64,000 nucleotides of DNA from Rhodococcoides corynebacterioides. GTDB taxonomy: Bacteria > Actinomycetota > Actinomycetes > Mycobacteriales > Mycobacteriaceae. The notes under the pieces are model-generated. The model saw nothing but the letters and a program-made list of their open reading frames with translations. It was not told where the DNA came from and ran no database searches. Every line of letters starts with the position of its first letter. The stretch's first letter is position 1. Both the position numbers and the translations under genes were made by a program. Shown here piece by piece: positions 44,606 to 54,700 of the stretch. The DNA is taken from positions 246,801-310,800 of the forward strand of contig NZ_JABUBU010000003.1 of assembly GCF_019834675.1 (NCBI RefSeq), read 5' to 3'.

Positions 44606-46372
44606 TCACCGCCGACGCGGACCCGTGTCCCGCTGCAGCTGAATCAACTGCCCGCTGATCCTGGTGCGGCGCAACGCTTCCAGCGTTTCGTCCGCCAGGT
44701 CGGCGGGCAGTTCGACCAGGCTGTGGTCGGGGCGAATGCTGATGTGCCCGAAGTCGCTGCGGCGCAGACCGCCCTCGTTGGCGATGGCGCCGACGATCGC
44801 GCCGGGCACCACCTTGTGCCGCTTGCCGACGCTGATGCGGTAGACCGCCATGTCCTGATCGGTCCGGCGCGACTTGCGCACCGGCGGCGCGCCTCGGTCG
44901 TCGAACGTCCGCTCGGGGCGTTCGCGCTTCTCCCGCGGCGCCGGGGGCGGCTCGGGCGCCATGAGGAACGCCTCGCCGTCGCGGGACTGCGTGGCCAGCG
45001 CCGCGGCGATGTCGGCCAACGGCACATCGTGCTCGCGCTCGTAGTCCTCGATGAGACGACGGAACAGATGCAGGGACGGCGACTGCAGCGACGTCGTGAT
45101 CGAGTCGGCGAACTTGGCGACGCGCTGCGCGTTGACGTCGTCGACGCTCGGCAGCTGCATCTCGGTGATCGGCTGGCGCGTGGCCTTCTCGATCGCCCGG
45201 AGCAGGTGGCGCTCGCGCGGCGCGACGAAGAGCAGCGCCTGGCCCGTGCGGCCGGCGCGGCCGGTGCGGCCGATGCGGTGGACGTACGACTCGGTGTCGT
45301 GCGGGATGTCGTAGTTGACGACGTGCGAGATGCGGTCGACGTCGAGCCCGCGCGCGGCGACGTCGGTGGCGACGAGTACGTCGAGGGCGCCGCTCTTGAG
45401 CTGGCCGATGGTCCGCTCGCGCTGCGCCTGCACGATGTCGCCGTTGATCGCGGCCGCCGAGAACCCGCGCGCCCGCAGCTTCTCGGCGAGGTCCTCCGTC
45501 GCCTGCTTGGTGCGGACGAAGATGATCATCGACTCGAAGTCCTCGACCTCGAAGATGCGCGTGAGGGCGTCGAGCTTGCGCTGGTGCGCCACCTGCACGT
45601 ACCGCTGCGTGATGTTCGGCGCGGTGGAGGTCGCGGTCTTCACCGTGATCTCGACCGGATCGTGCATGTACTGCTTGCTCATCTTGCGGATCGAGCTCGG
45701 CATGGTGGCCGAGAACAGCGCGACCTGCTTGTACTCCGGGGTGTCGGCGAGGATGCGCTCGACGTCCTCCTGGAAGCCCATCTTGAGCATCTCGTCGGCC
45801 TCGTCGAGCACCAGGTACTCGAGGTGCGAGAGGTCCAGCGCGCCCTTCTCCAGGTGGTCGATGACGCGGCCCGGGGTGCCGACGATGATCTGCGCGCCTC
45901 GCCGCAGACCGGACAGCTGCACGCCGTACGCCTGGCCGCCGTAGATCGGCAGGATGTGCAGGCCCGGGATCTTGGCGGCGTACTTGCCGAACGCCTCGGC
46001 CACCTGCAGCGCCAGCTCGCGCGTCGGGGCGAGGACGAGCGCCTGCGGAACGCGGTTGGCGACGTCGAGACGCGAGAGGATGGGGACCGCGAACGCCGCC
46101 GTCTTGCCCGTGCCGGTCTGCGCGAGTCCGACGACGTCCTTGCCCGCCATCAACGGCGGGATGGTGGCCGCCTGGATGGGCGACGGACTCTCGTAGCCGA
46201 CGTCGGAGAGGGCCGCGAGGACGCGATCGTCGATGCCGAGATCGGCGAACGTCTGCTCGGGGGCCGCGTCGGGGGAGGTCTCGCCGGACGTCTCCCGGGC
46301 AGCCTCGGGGGGAGTCTCGGACGCGGTCGACGCCGGGCGATCGCCGGTGGATTCACCGTCGGAAGTGCTCAT
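44606..46372 (-). CDS. deaD: DEAD-box RNA helicase, DeaD/CsdA type
   Basis: A 588-residue ATP-dependent RNA helicase. An acidic Ser/Thr/Glu N-tail (~40 residues) precedes the Q motif (TFADLGIDDRVLAALSDVGY), motif I AQTGTGKTAAF, motif II DEADEML, motif III SAT and motif VI HRIGRTGRAG. The C-terminus carries a DbpA-type RNA-binding domain (MAVYRISVGKRHKVVPGAIV, GAIANEGGLRRSDFGHISI). It acts in ribosome assembly and mRNA turnover, particularly in the cold. ATG 46372 chosen; a GTG two codons earlier is possible. Confidence 0.94.
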   Translation of the reverse strand: MSTSDGESTGDRPASTASETPPEAARETSGETSPDAAPEQTFADLGIDDRVLAALSDVGYESPSPIQAATIPPLMAGKDVVGLAQTGTGKTAAFAVPILSRLDVANRVPQALVLAPTRELALQVAEAFGKYAAKIPGLHILPIYGGQAYGVQLSGLRRGAQIIVGTPGRVIDHLEKGALDLSHLEYLVLDEADEMLKMGFQEDVERILADTPEYKQVALFSATMPSSIRKMSKQYMHDPVEITVKTATSTAPNITQRYVQVAHQRKLDALTRIFEVEDFESMIIFVRTKQATEDLAEKLRARGFSAAAINGDIVQAQRERTIGQLKSGALDVLVATDVAARGLDVDRISHVVNYDIPHDTESYVHRIGRTGRAGRTGQALLFVAPRERHLLRAIEKATRQPITEMQLPSVDDVNAQRVAKFADSITTSLQSPSLHLFRRLIEDYEREHDVPLADIAAALATQSRDGEAFLMAPEPPPAPREKRERPERTFDDRGAPPVRKSRRTDQDMAVYRISVGKRHKVVPGAIVGAIANEGGLRRSDFGHISIRPDHSLVELPADLADETLEALRRTRISGQLIQLQRDTGPRRR

Positions 46373-46495
46373 GTGCACCAGAGTCTAGTCCCGATCGACC
46401 GACGTCGCCCCCACCCGGCAGCGCGTCGGCCGGATTCGGACAAACGGGATAGCGGGGGAACCCCCCGCTTCCGTCGCACCTGTGATCCAATACAC

Positions 46496-46510
46496 AGCAC
46501 ATCTGGTGCT
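46496..46510 (+). promoter_or_regulatory. palindromic operator-like site before fadD
   Basis: AGCAC-atctg-GTGCT (46496-46510) lies 21 bases before the fadD start, overlapping the expected transcription-start region. It resembles a TetR/GntR-type lipid regulator site. A separate hairpin AGCGGGGG/CCCCCGCT lies at 46451-46469. Confidence 0.35.
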
Positions 46511-46530
46511 ACTGGAAGGTAATCACGACC

Positions 46531-48318
46531 GTGCGCGAATATTCCGTCCCCGCGTCCTACACCGTTCCCGACGACGTCTCCATGGCCGACAGCGTCTTCA
46601 GGTACGCGCAGGACACCCCGAGCTGGGTTCCGTTCCAGCGCCGGAGCGGCTCCGCGTTCGTCGACGTCACCGCCGCGCAGTTCGCGGACGAGGTCGCCGC
46701 CGTGGCGAAGGGCCTCATGGCGTCCGGCATCGAGTTCGGCGACCGCGTCGCCATTCTGTCGGCGACCCGGTACGAGTGGGTCGTCCTGGACTACGCCGTC
46801 TGGACCGCCGGCGCCTGCACCGTGTCGATCTACGAGACCTCGGCCGCCGATCAGGCGTCGTGGATTCTCGAGGACTCGGCGACCAAGCTGCTGATCGTCG
46901 AGACCAACGATCACCGTGAGCGCGTCAAGGAGGTCACCGAGCAGGCCGAGGCGCTGCGCGAGACGCTGGTGATCGACGGCGGCGCGCTGGACGAGCTGGT
47001 CACCCGCGGCCGATCGGTCTCCGACGAGGATCTGCACGCCCGCCGCACGCAGGTGGGGGCGTCGTCCGCCGCCACCCTGATCTACACCTCCGGCACCACG
47101 GGCCGCCCGAAGGGTGTGCAGCTCACCCACGGCAACTTCTACGCCGAGACCTCGGCGACGCAGGTGGCCCTGCACGATCAGATGACCGAGGGCAAGCGCA
47201 CCCTGCTGTTCCTGCCGATGGCGCACGTGTTCGCCCGCGCCGTGTCGTTCGGCGCCTTCGAGGCGAAGGTGACCGTCGCCCACACCGCGGACACGACGAC
47301 ACTCGTGGAGCAGTTCGCCGAGTTCCAGCCGGACTTCATTCTCTCGGTGCCGCGCGTGTTCGAGAAGGTCTACAACTCGGCCAAGCAGAAGGCGCACGAC
47401 GGCGGCAAGGGCAAGATCTTCGACCAGGCCGCCGACGTGGCGATCGAGTGGAGCAAGGCTCAGGACACGGGCGGCGCCGGGCTGGTCCTCAAGGCCAAGC
47501 ACGCCCTGTTCGACAAGCTGGTCTACTCCAAGCTCCGTGCGGCGCTGGGCGGGAAGTGCCAGAGCGCGCTGTCCGGCGGCGGACCCCTCGGCGCCCGCCT
47601 CGGACACTTCTTCCGCGGCATCGGCGTGCCGGTCCGCGAGGGCTACGGGCTGACCGAGACCAGCGCAGCCGTCACCGTCAATACCACCGACAAGCAGCGC
47701 ATCGGCTCGGTGGGCCGCCCGCTCGAGGGCCATGCCGTGCAGATCGCCGAGGACGGCGAGGTGCTGGTCAAGGGACCCGTCGTGTTCTCCGGGTACTGGC
47801 ACAACGACAAGGCCACCGAGGAGTCCATCCGCGACGGCTGGTTCCACACCGGCGACCTCGGCTCGCTCGACGAGGAGGGCTTCCTGTCGATCACCGGCCG
47901 CAAGAAGGAGATCATCGTGACCGCCGGCGGCAAGAACGTCGCCCCCGCCGGACTCGAGGACTCCATCCGCTCGCACCCGCTGGTCAGCCAGTGCCTGGTG
48001 GTGGGCGACGCCAAGCCGTTCATCGGCGCGCTGATCACCCTCGACCCGGAGGCCCTGCCGGGCTGGTTGGAGCGGCACGGACTGGACAAGGACACCCCGG
48101 CGTCCGAGCTGACCACCAACAGCGATCTGGTCGCGGAGATCGACGAGGCGGTCGCGGCGGCCAACTCCAAGGTCTCCAATGCCGAGCAGATCAAGAAGTA
48201 CACGATCCTGCCCGGCGACTTCACCATCGAATCCGGTGAACTCACCCCGACGATGAAGCTCAAGCGCAACGTCATTCTCGAATCGCACGCCAAGGAAGTC
48301 TCCGATATCTACGGCTGA
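46531..48318 (+). CDS. long-chain fatty acid-CoA ligase (FadD15-like)
   Basis: A 595-residue AMP-forming ligase that activates fatty acids as CoA thioesters. P-loop TLIYTSGTTGRPKGVQLTHG, the gate/linker LPMAHVFARAVSFGAFEAK, A5 GYGLTETSAAVTVNT, and A8-A10 GWFHTGDLGSLDEEGFLSIT through ITGRKKEIIVTAGGKNVAP are intact. The length and the motif SWVPFQRR near the N-terminus resemble the mycobacterial FadD15/long-chain group. Start is GTG with GGAAGGT ten bases upstream. Product would feed beta-oxidation or mycolate precursors. Confidence 0.92.
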   Translation: MREYSVPASYTVPDDVSMADSVFRYAQDTPSWVPFQRRSGSAFVDVTAAQFADEVAAVAKGLMASGIEFGDRVAILSATRYEWVVLDYAVWTAGACTVSIYETSAADQASWILEDSATKLLIVETNDHRERVKEVTEQAEALRETLVIDGGALDELVTRGRSVSDEDLHARRTQVGASSAATLIYTSGTTGRPKGVQLTHGNFYAETSATQVALHDQMTEGKRTLLFLPMAHVFARAVSFGAFEAKVTVAHTADTTTLVEQFAEFQPDFILSVPRVFEKVYNSAKQKAHDGGKGKIFDQAADVAIEWSKAQDTGGAGLVLKAKHALFDKLVYSKLRAALGGKCQSALSGGGPLGARLGHFFRGIGVPVREGYGLTETSAAVTVNTTDKQRIGSVGRPLEGHAVQIAEDGEVLVKGPVVFSGYWHNDKATEESIRDGWFHTGDLGSLDEEGFLSITGRKKEIIVTAGGKNVAPAGLEDSIRSHPLVSQCLVVGDAKPFIGALITLDPEALPGWLERHGLDKDTPASELTTNSDLVAEIDEAVAAANSKVSNAEQIKKYTILPGDFTIESGELTPTMKLKRNVILESHAKEVSDIYG

Positions 48319-48331
48319 CCCCGGATGGGCC

Positions 48332-48371
48332 TCGGGGCCGTTCCGCCAAGCCGTTCCACGAACGGCCCCGA
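48332..48371 (+). terminator. hairpin terminator after fadD
   Basis: A perfect 12-bp stem (TCGGGGCCGTTC 48332-48343, GAACGGCCCCGA 48360-48371) with a 16-base loop follows the fadD stop and ends nine bases before the next start codon, so it may also influence that start. Confidence 0.7.
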
Positions 48372-48380
48372 ATACCGCAC

Positions 48381-49952
48381 ATGACCACCTCGCCCACCGT
48401 CGACACCCCGCCGGACGACGCCCGCACCCGCATCCACCCGTTCTCCCGGATGCTCGCGGGCGTGATTTCCGCCGGTGTGGTGCTGGCAGTGGGCGAAGTG
48501 CTGTCGCTGGCCTTCTCCCCCGCGTCGTCACCGTTCCTCGCCGTCGGATCGACGACGGTGGACCGCACCCCCGCGTGGGCACGCGAGTTCGCGATCGACA
48601 CCTTCGGCACCAACGACAAGGTGGCGCTCTTCGTCGGCATGAGCGTGCTGATCGTCGTGATCTCCGCGCTCGCCGGGCTGCTCGAACGGCCCGCGCGACC
48701 GATCGGATCGGTGATCCTCGCCGTCCTCGGCGCGGTAGGCGTGTTCGCCGTGACCCAGCGCCCCACCGCCGACACCACCGACGTGATTCCCACCGTGGTC
48801 GGGGTGATCGTCGGCATCGTGGTGCTGCGCCTGCTGACGCGCGCACTGGTGCCGCCGCCGGGTCGCCCCGACGGCGCCATGCCGCGTCGGCGGTTCCTCG
48901 TCCTCGCCGGCGCTGCGGCGGCCGTGGCCGTGGCGGCCGGTGCCGTGGGCCGCTACGTCGGGGAGCGGGCCGCCGGACTCGCCGAGGACATGCGGAACTT
49001 CCGCATTCCGACGGTGCCCGCCGGAAACGCCGCCCTCGCCATTCCTGCCGGCACGGACATCGGCGTCGACGGCGCCACGCCGTTCGTCACCCCGAACGAC
49101 ACGTTCTATCGCATCGACACCGCTCTGTCGGTGCCGCAGTTGACCACCGAGGAATGGCAGTTGCGGATCCACGGAATGGTCGATCGGGAGATCACGCTCT
49201 CGTGGGACGACCTGATGGCCCGCACGCCGATGGAGCGCGTCATCACGCTGACGTGTGTGTCCAACGAGGTCGGGGGGCCGCTCGCCGGCAACGCCACCTG
49301 GGTCGGATTCCCCATCGCGGACATCCTCGAGGAGGCCGGCGTCCAGGCCGACGCCGACATGCTGCTCTCCACCTCCGTCGACGGCATGACCATCGGCACC
49401 CCCGTCGAGGCGCTGCGCGACGGCCGCGACGCCATGCTGGCGGTGTCGATGAACGGACAGCCGCTCCCCCTCGAACACGGCTACCCGGTGCGCCAGGTGG
49501 TGCCCGGCCTGTACGGCTACGTCTCCGCCACCAAGTGGGTGGTCGACTGGGAGCTCACGCGCTTCGACCGCGCGCAGGCGTACTGGACCGAGCGCGGCTG
49601 GGGTGAGCGCGGACCGATCAAGACGGCGTCGCGCATCGACGTGCCCGCGGCGTTCGCCCCAGTGTCCGCCGGCCGCGTCCGCGTCGCCGGCACGGCGTGG
49701 GCGCAGCAGGTCGGCATCGAGCGCGTCGAGGTCCGCGTCGACAACGGGCCCTGGCAGGAAGCCACCCTGGCCGAGCAGTACTCCGTGGACACGTGGCGGC
49801 AGTGGTTCTGGGACTGGGACGCCACGACCGGCAACCACAACATCCAGGTGCGGGCGACGGACCGGTCCGGCGCCACGCAGACCGAGGAGCGCACCCCGCC
49901 GATCCCGGGTGGGTCCACCGGCTGGCACACCCGCACGATCATCGTCAGCTGA
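48381..49952 (+). CDS. membrane-anchored molybdopterin oxidoreductase (sulfite-oxidase fold)
   Basis: A 523-residue protein. Four hydrophobic segments occupy ~25-165, then PRRRFLVLAGAAAAVAVAAG forms a Tat-like internal twin-arginine helix. The exported part has the sulfite-oxidase fold: VTPNDTFYRIDTALSVPQL, the molybdenum-ligand Cys in ITLTCVSNEVGGPLAGNATW, HGYPVRQVVPGLYGYVSATK, and a C-terminal dimerisation Ig-like domain (VRVAGTAWAQQVGIERVEVR). It probably oxidises or reduces a sulfur or oxyanion compound at the cell surface, like MsrP/YedY relatives. Substrate unknown. Confidence 0.88.
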   Translation: MTTSPTVDTPPDDARTRIHPFSRMLAGVISAGVVLAVGEVLSLAFSPASSPFLAVGSTTVDRTPAWAREFAIDTFGTNDKVALFVGMSVLIVVISALAGLLERPARPIGSVILAVLGAVGVFAVTQRPTADTTDVIPTVVGVIVGIVVLRLLTRALVPPPGRPDGAMPRRRFLVLAGAAAAVAVAAGAVGRYVGERAAGLAEDMRNFRIPTVPAGNAALAIPAGTDIGVDGATPFVTPNDTFYRIDTALSVPQLTTEEWQLRIHGMVDREITLSWDDLMARTPMERVITLTCVSNEVGGPLAGNATWVGFPIADILEEAGVQADADMLLSTSVDGMTIGTPVEALRDGRDAMLAVSMNGQPLPLEHGYPVRQVVPGLYGYVSATKWVVDWELTRFDRAQAYWTERGWGERGPIKTASRIDVPAAFAPVSAGRVRVAGTAWAQQVGIERVEVRVDNGPWQEATLAEQYSVDTWRQWFWDWDATTGNHNIQVRATDRSGATQTEERTPPIPGGSTGWHTRTIIVS

Positions 49953-50062
49953 CGAACGCTGCCGCGTCGACTGTCTCAGGCGACGAACGCTGCCGCGTCG
50001 ACTGTCTCAGGCGACGAACGCTGCCGCGTCGACTGTCTCAGGCGACGAACGCTGCCGCGTCG
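49951..50062. repeat. 31-bp tandem repeat made of a gene's 3' end
   Basis: Units start at 49951, 49982, 50013 and 50044 (three full 31-mers, exact, plus 19 bases). Each contains gacgaacgctgccgcgtcg, which on the minus strand encodes DAAAFVA-stop, the last residues of the alpha/beta hydrolase gene that begins with the innermost copy. The array also overlaps the stop codon of the plus-strand oxidoreductase. It is a tandem duplication of coding 3' end rather than a random satellite. Confidence 0.92.
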
Positions 50063-50679
50063 TCGGTGACGACGCGGTGGACCTTCTCGTGCAACAGGTC
50101 GTGGCCCGCGTCGTCGTACTCGCGCAGCGTCACCGATGTGCCGCGCACGAGGTCGCGGACGCCGTCGATCGGCACCATGCGGTCGTCGACGCCGTGCATC
50201 GCCAGCGTGGGGACACGCGCGGCCCGGATCAGCTCGTCGCGCGTGACCAGGCGACTCGGCACGGCGACCAGCACCGCCGCGGTGACCCCGCTGTCGACCC
50301 CGCTGTCGACCCCGCTGTCGACCCCGCCCCCGCCGGCCAGCATCCGCACCGCCGTCGCCGAGCCCAGCGAATGCCCCATCACCGCGACGCCGCCGGCGGA
50401 CTCGCGAACCAGGTCGACGAGCAGACGCGCGTTCTCGGCCAGGGCGTCGAGGTACGACGCGTCGTCCCCGATCTCGCCCTCGGACAGTCCGTGGCCGATG
50501 TGGTCGGGTGCGACGACATCGATTCCGTGCGCGGCCATGGCCGCGCCGAATCGGTGGTACTGGCCCGTGTGCTGACCGCGCCCGTGCAGGAACACCAGGT
50601 GCGCGCGGGGCTCGTCGGCCGGCCACCGCCGATAGTGGACGCGACCGCGGGATCCCTCGACGAACGGCATGACGCCCAT
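50038..50679 (-). CDS. alpha/beta hydrolase (monoacylglycerol-lipase-like)
   Basis: A 213-residue serine hydrolase. HGRGQHTGQYHRFGAAMAAH forms the oxyanion region, GHSLGSATAVRML the nucleophile elbow, MHGVDDRMVP supplies Asp and YDDAGHDLLHEK the His. It is compact for the family because the cap region is short. The ATG at 50677-50679 is chosen; another at 50670 (MPFVEGSRG) is equally acceptable. A 12-bp in-frame repeat adds GVDSGVDSGVDSGV after the elbow helix. Likely substrates are monoacylglycerols or small esters. Confidence 0.83.
   Translation of the reverse strand: MGVMPFVEGSRGRVHYRRWPADEPRAHLVFLHGRGQHTGQYHRFGAAMAAHGIDVVAPDHIGHGLSEGEIGDDASYLDALAENARLLVDLVRESAGGVAVMGHSLGSATAVRMLAGGGGVDSGVDSGVDSGVTAAVLVAVPSRLVTRDELIRAARVPTLAMHGVDDRMVPIDGVRDLVRGTSVTLREYDDAGHDLLHEKVHRVVTDDAAAFVA
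50291..50326. repeat. 12-bp in-frame tandem repeat in the hydrolase
   Basis: Three exact copies of ctgtcgaccccg (50291, 50303, 50315) encode a GVDS repeat on the minus strand. Being a multiple of three it changes protein length without frameshift, consistent with slippage polymorphism. Confidence 0.9.
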
Positions 50680-50774
50680 TGTGACGGTTCCCGGGTGGGG
50701 CCCGTGACTGTGCTGTGACGGCATCGACGCACGACCGACTCCGCCCGCACCGGAACGTCTGAGACGATCGGACC

Positions 50775-51764
50775 ATGAAGTACGTTTCGCGGCTGCGCCG
50801 CCGGGTCGTCACCGAAGTCACCGCCGCCGTCGCCACCGCCCTCGCGCTCTCCGTCGCCGTCGTCCCCACCGCGGCGGCGCAGGACGGCCCCCGCGTCGTC
50901 GGCGTGCGTGACCTGTCGCCGACCCATTCGGTGGTGGACGTGTTCTCGCCCGCCATGAACAAGGTGATCTCCAACGACGTGCTGCGGCCCCGCGGCGGAG
51001 GGGCCGCCCCGACGCTGTATCTGCTGAACGGCGCACTCGGCAACGAGGACGGTGTGGGGTGGATCAACAACTCCGGCGCGGTCGGGTTCTTCGCCGACAA
51101 GGCCGTCAATGTGGTGCTCCCCATCGGCGGACGGCTGTCCTTCTACACCGACTGGCTGGCCGACGACGCGCTGATCGGTCGGAACAAGTGGCAGACCTAC
51201 CTCACTGCGGAGCTGCCCGCGGTGATGGACCGCCACCTCGGCACCACCCGTCGTAACGCCGTCGCCGGGGTCTCGATGAGCGGCGGACCCGCCCTCGATC
51301 TCGCGATCCAGGCGCCCGGTCTCTATCGCGCGGCCGCGTCCCTCAGCGGCTGCCCGGCGTCGTCGCACCCACTGGCGCAGGCCTCGATCTCGGTGATGAT
51401 CGGCGGCGCGCTCACCAACCCGTTCGCCATGTGGGGCGTCCCCGGCGCGCCGGGATGGACGCAGCACGACCCGTCGCAGAACGCACACCGACTGCGCGGC
51501 ACCGCGGTCTACGCGGCGTCGGCCTCGGGCATGCCCGGACCGGTGGACGACATCCCCGCGGGCAGCCTCTTCCCGGTGGGCGGCGCGGCCGTCGAGGCGA
51601 TGGTGAACGTGTGCACCGGCATCTTCGCCGACGCCGTCCGCGCGGCCGGCGTGCCCGCGACGATTTCGATGCGCGATCACGGCTCGCACAGCTGGGCACT
51701 GTTCGAGGACGAACTGCGGGACGCGTGGTTCTCCACGATCGCCCCGGCGCTCGGCACCCGCTGA
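50775..51764 (+). CDS. mycolyltransferase/antigen 85-type esterase
   Basis: A 329-residue secreted enzyme of the Fbp/Cmt family, which transfers mycolic acids onto trehalose and arabinogalactan. A signal peptide ends near VVPTAAAQDGPR. The mature protein has the family strand LSPTHSVVDVFSPAMNKVIS, LYLLNGALGNEDGVGWINNS, ADKAVNVVLPIGGRLSFYTD and the nucleophile elbow AVAGVSMSGGPALDLA; the C-terminal DHGSHSWALFEDEL supplies His. This is among the best evidence for a mycolic-acid cell wall. Divergent from the hydrolase gene over 95 bases. Confidence 0.9.
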   Translation: MKYVSRLRRRVVTEVTAAVATALALSVAVVPTAAAQDGPRVVGVRDLSPTHSVVDVFSPAMNKVISNDVLRPRGGGAAPTLYLLNGALGNEDGVGWINNSGAVGFFADKAVNVVLPIGGRLSFYTDWLADDALIGRNKWQTYLTAELPAVMDRHLGTTRRNAVAGVSMSGGPALDLAIQAPGLYRAAASLSGCPASSHPLAQASISVMIGGALTNPFAMWGVPGAPGWTQHDPSQNAHRLRGTAVYAASASGMPGPVDDIPAGSLFPVGGAAVEAMVNVCTGIFADAVRAAGVPATISMRDHGSHSWALFEDELRDAWFSTIAPALGTR

Positions 51765-51790
51765 CGGACCCTCTTACTACGCTGGCGGTC

Positions 51791-54700
51791 GTGTTCGTTC
51801 TCGACGACGACCTGATCCACAGTGCGGGGGACCTCGCCCTCGCCGCGCGGTGCGAGTTCGCGGTGCTCCGCACTCTCGACGCGCATCTCGGACGGCTCGA
51901 CGCCGACGCGGTCGCGGGGACGGACGACGCCATGCTCGCGCGGCTGTCCCGGCTGGGTTCGCAGCACGAGGCGCGGCAGTGGGCGGCGTATCGGCGGCAG
52001 TTCGGCGACGACGCGATCGCCGTGGAGCGGCCGGGCCGGATGCGGTCGGAGCTCGCGGCCGCCGCGGCGGTCACGCTCGATGCGGCGGCGCGGCGAGCGC
52101 CGGTGATCTACCAGGGCACGTTCTTCGGCGACGGCTTTCTCGGATTCGGCGACTTCCTGGTGTACGACGAGGAGGTCGACGCGTACGAGGTGCAGGACAC
52201 CAAACTGTCCCGGACCGAACGGGTTCCGTCGATCCTGCAGCTCGCGGCGTACGCGGAGGCGCTGACCGCCGCGGGTATCCCGGTGTCGGACACCGCCCGT
52301 CTCGTGCTCGGCGACGGCACGCGCACGGCCGTCCACCTTCCCGACGTCCTGCCGGTCCACCGGCGCGCGCGGGCCGAGTTGGTGGCGCTGCTCGATGAGC
52401 ACCGCACCCAGTTGCTGCCCGCCGACTGGGCCGACGCGGACGTGCGGGCCTGCTTCCGGTGCGAGCACTGCGCGCCCGAGGTCGAGGCAAGCCGGGATCT
52501 GCTGCTGGTCGCCGGGATGCGGGTGTCGCAGCGGGCCGCGTTGCTCGCCTCGGACGTCACGACGATCGACGCGCTGGCCGCGTCGTCGGGCCCGGTGCCC
52601 GACCTGTCCGCCCGCAGCCTCGCGGGGCTCCGCGACCAGGCGCGCGTGCAGATCCAGCAGGAATCCGCGGGATCGCCCGTCGTCGAGTTCCACACGCCGT
52701 CGGCCCTCGGCGCGTTGCCCGCGCCCGACGAGGGCGACATCTTCTTCGACTTCGAGGGCGACCCGCTGCACACCGAGAACGGGTCCACGGACTGGGGGCT
52801 GGAGTACCTGTTCGGCGTGCTCGACACCGATCGCGCGTTCCGCCCGCTCTGGGCGCACGACCGCGACGAGGAGCGCGTGGCGTTCGTGGCGTTCGTCGAC
52901 CACGTGCGGGAACGACGACGGCAGTACCCGGGCATGCACGTGTATCACTATGCGGCGTACGAGAAGTCGGCCCTGCTCCGGCTGGCGGCGCGGCACGGCG
53001 TGTACGAGGACGAGGTCGACGACCTGCTGCGCGAGCAGGTGCTGGTGGACCTCTATCCCGTGGTGCGCAGCGCGCTGCGGATCGGGGCCCGCAGCTACAG
53101 CATCAAGAAGCTCGAGCCGGCGTACATGTCGGAGGTCCGCGGCGACGTGGCCGATGCGGTCGCGTCGATCACCGAATACGCCCGGTGGCGGGACCTGCGC
53201 GATCGCGGCGAGCTCGGCGAGGCCGAGGCGGTGCTGGCGGAGATCGCGGACTACAACCGCTACGACTGCGAGTCGACTCTCGAACTGCGGAACTGGTTGC
53301 TGGCGCACGCCGCCGAGGCGGGCGTCACTCCCCGCGGGCCGATCGAGCCGGCACCACCGACCGACGACGACGACTCGCCGAACCCGGCGCGCGATGCCCT
53401 GCGCGAGTTCGCCGGACCGATCGGCGACCGCACGCCCGAACGTCAGGGTGCCGCGCTGCTCGCCGCGGCGGTGGACTACCACCGCCGGGAGGAGAAGCCG
53501 TTCTGGTGGGCGCACTTCGACCGCCTCTCGTCGCCGGTGGACGAGTGGGCGGACACCCGCGACGTCTTCGTGGTCGAGAGCGTCGAGTCGATGTCGGACT
53601 GGGCGAAGCCCACGCCCCGGCACAACGTCCGTCGAACCTCGGTGCTGCGCGGCGAGTTCGGTCCCGGCAGCGCCGTCCGCGGCGCGAAGGTCGCCGTGCT
53701 GTATGCGCCCCCGGCGCCGGAGTGGATCAAGCCCGAGCTCCGGGCCAATCCGCAGTACCGGTGGACCGCCACCGGGACCATCGTGGACGTCTCCGCGGAC
53801 GGCTCCGCCGTGACGCTCGAGGAGTCGATTCCGAAGGGCGCGGACCCGCACGGCCTCGAACCCGTGGCCACCGCGCCCACGCCCGGACCCGCCACGACCA
53901 CCGTGCGCGCCGCCGTCGCCGCCACGGCGGTCGAGGTCGCCGACGCGCTCCCCGACGTGCCCGAGTCGGCCGTCCTCGACCTGCTCCTACGCCGCCGCCC
54001 GCGCACCCGATCCGGTTCCCCGTTGCGCACCGACGACCCCTCCGTCGCCGGGATCACCGCCGCGCTGCTCGACCTCGATCGGTCCTACGCCGCCGTCCAG
54101 GGCCCACCCGGAACGGGCAAGACCTACACGGGATCTCGCGTCGTCGCCGCGCTCGTCCGCGACCACGGGTGGCGCGTCGGCGTCGTGGGTCAGTCGCACG
54201 CCGTCGTCGAGAACTTCCTCGACGCCGTCGTCGACGCGGGACTCGACGGGACACGCGTCCACAAGAAGCCCGCATCGGACCGGCCGCGCCGGTGGACCGC
54301 GTCGGCCAAGGACGTCGACGTCGCCGCGCTCGACGGCGGCTGCGTGGTCGGCGGTACGGCGTGGACGATGACCAACCGCAGGAACATCGAGGAGAACGCG
54401 TTCGATCTGCTGGTGATCGACGAGGCCGGCCAGTTCTGTCTGGCGAACACCGTGGCCGTCGGCCGTGCCGCGCGGAACCTCCTCCTGCTCGGCGATCCGC
54501 AGCAGCTCCCCCAGGTCAGTCAGGGCAGTCACCCCGAGCCGGTGGACGCCTCGGCCCTCGGCTGGTTGGCCGACGGAGCGGACACGCTCCCGGCGGATCT
54601 GGGCTGGTTCCTCGCCACCACCCGACGCATGCATCCCGACGTCTGCCGCGTGGTGTCCGACCTGTCCTACGACGGACGGTTGTACGCGCACGATAGCGTG

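Noticed and set aside
49951..50062. Possible CRISPR-like array because of regular 31-bp units
   Set aside because: The units are head-to-tail without spacers and contain coding 3'-end sequence; no cas genes are nearby.
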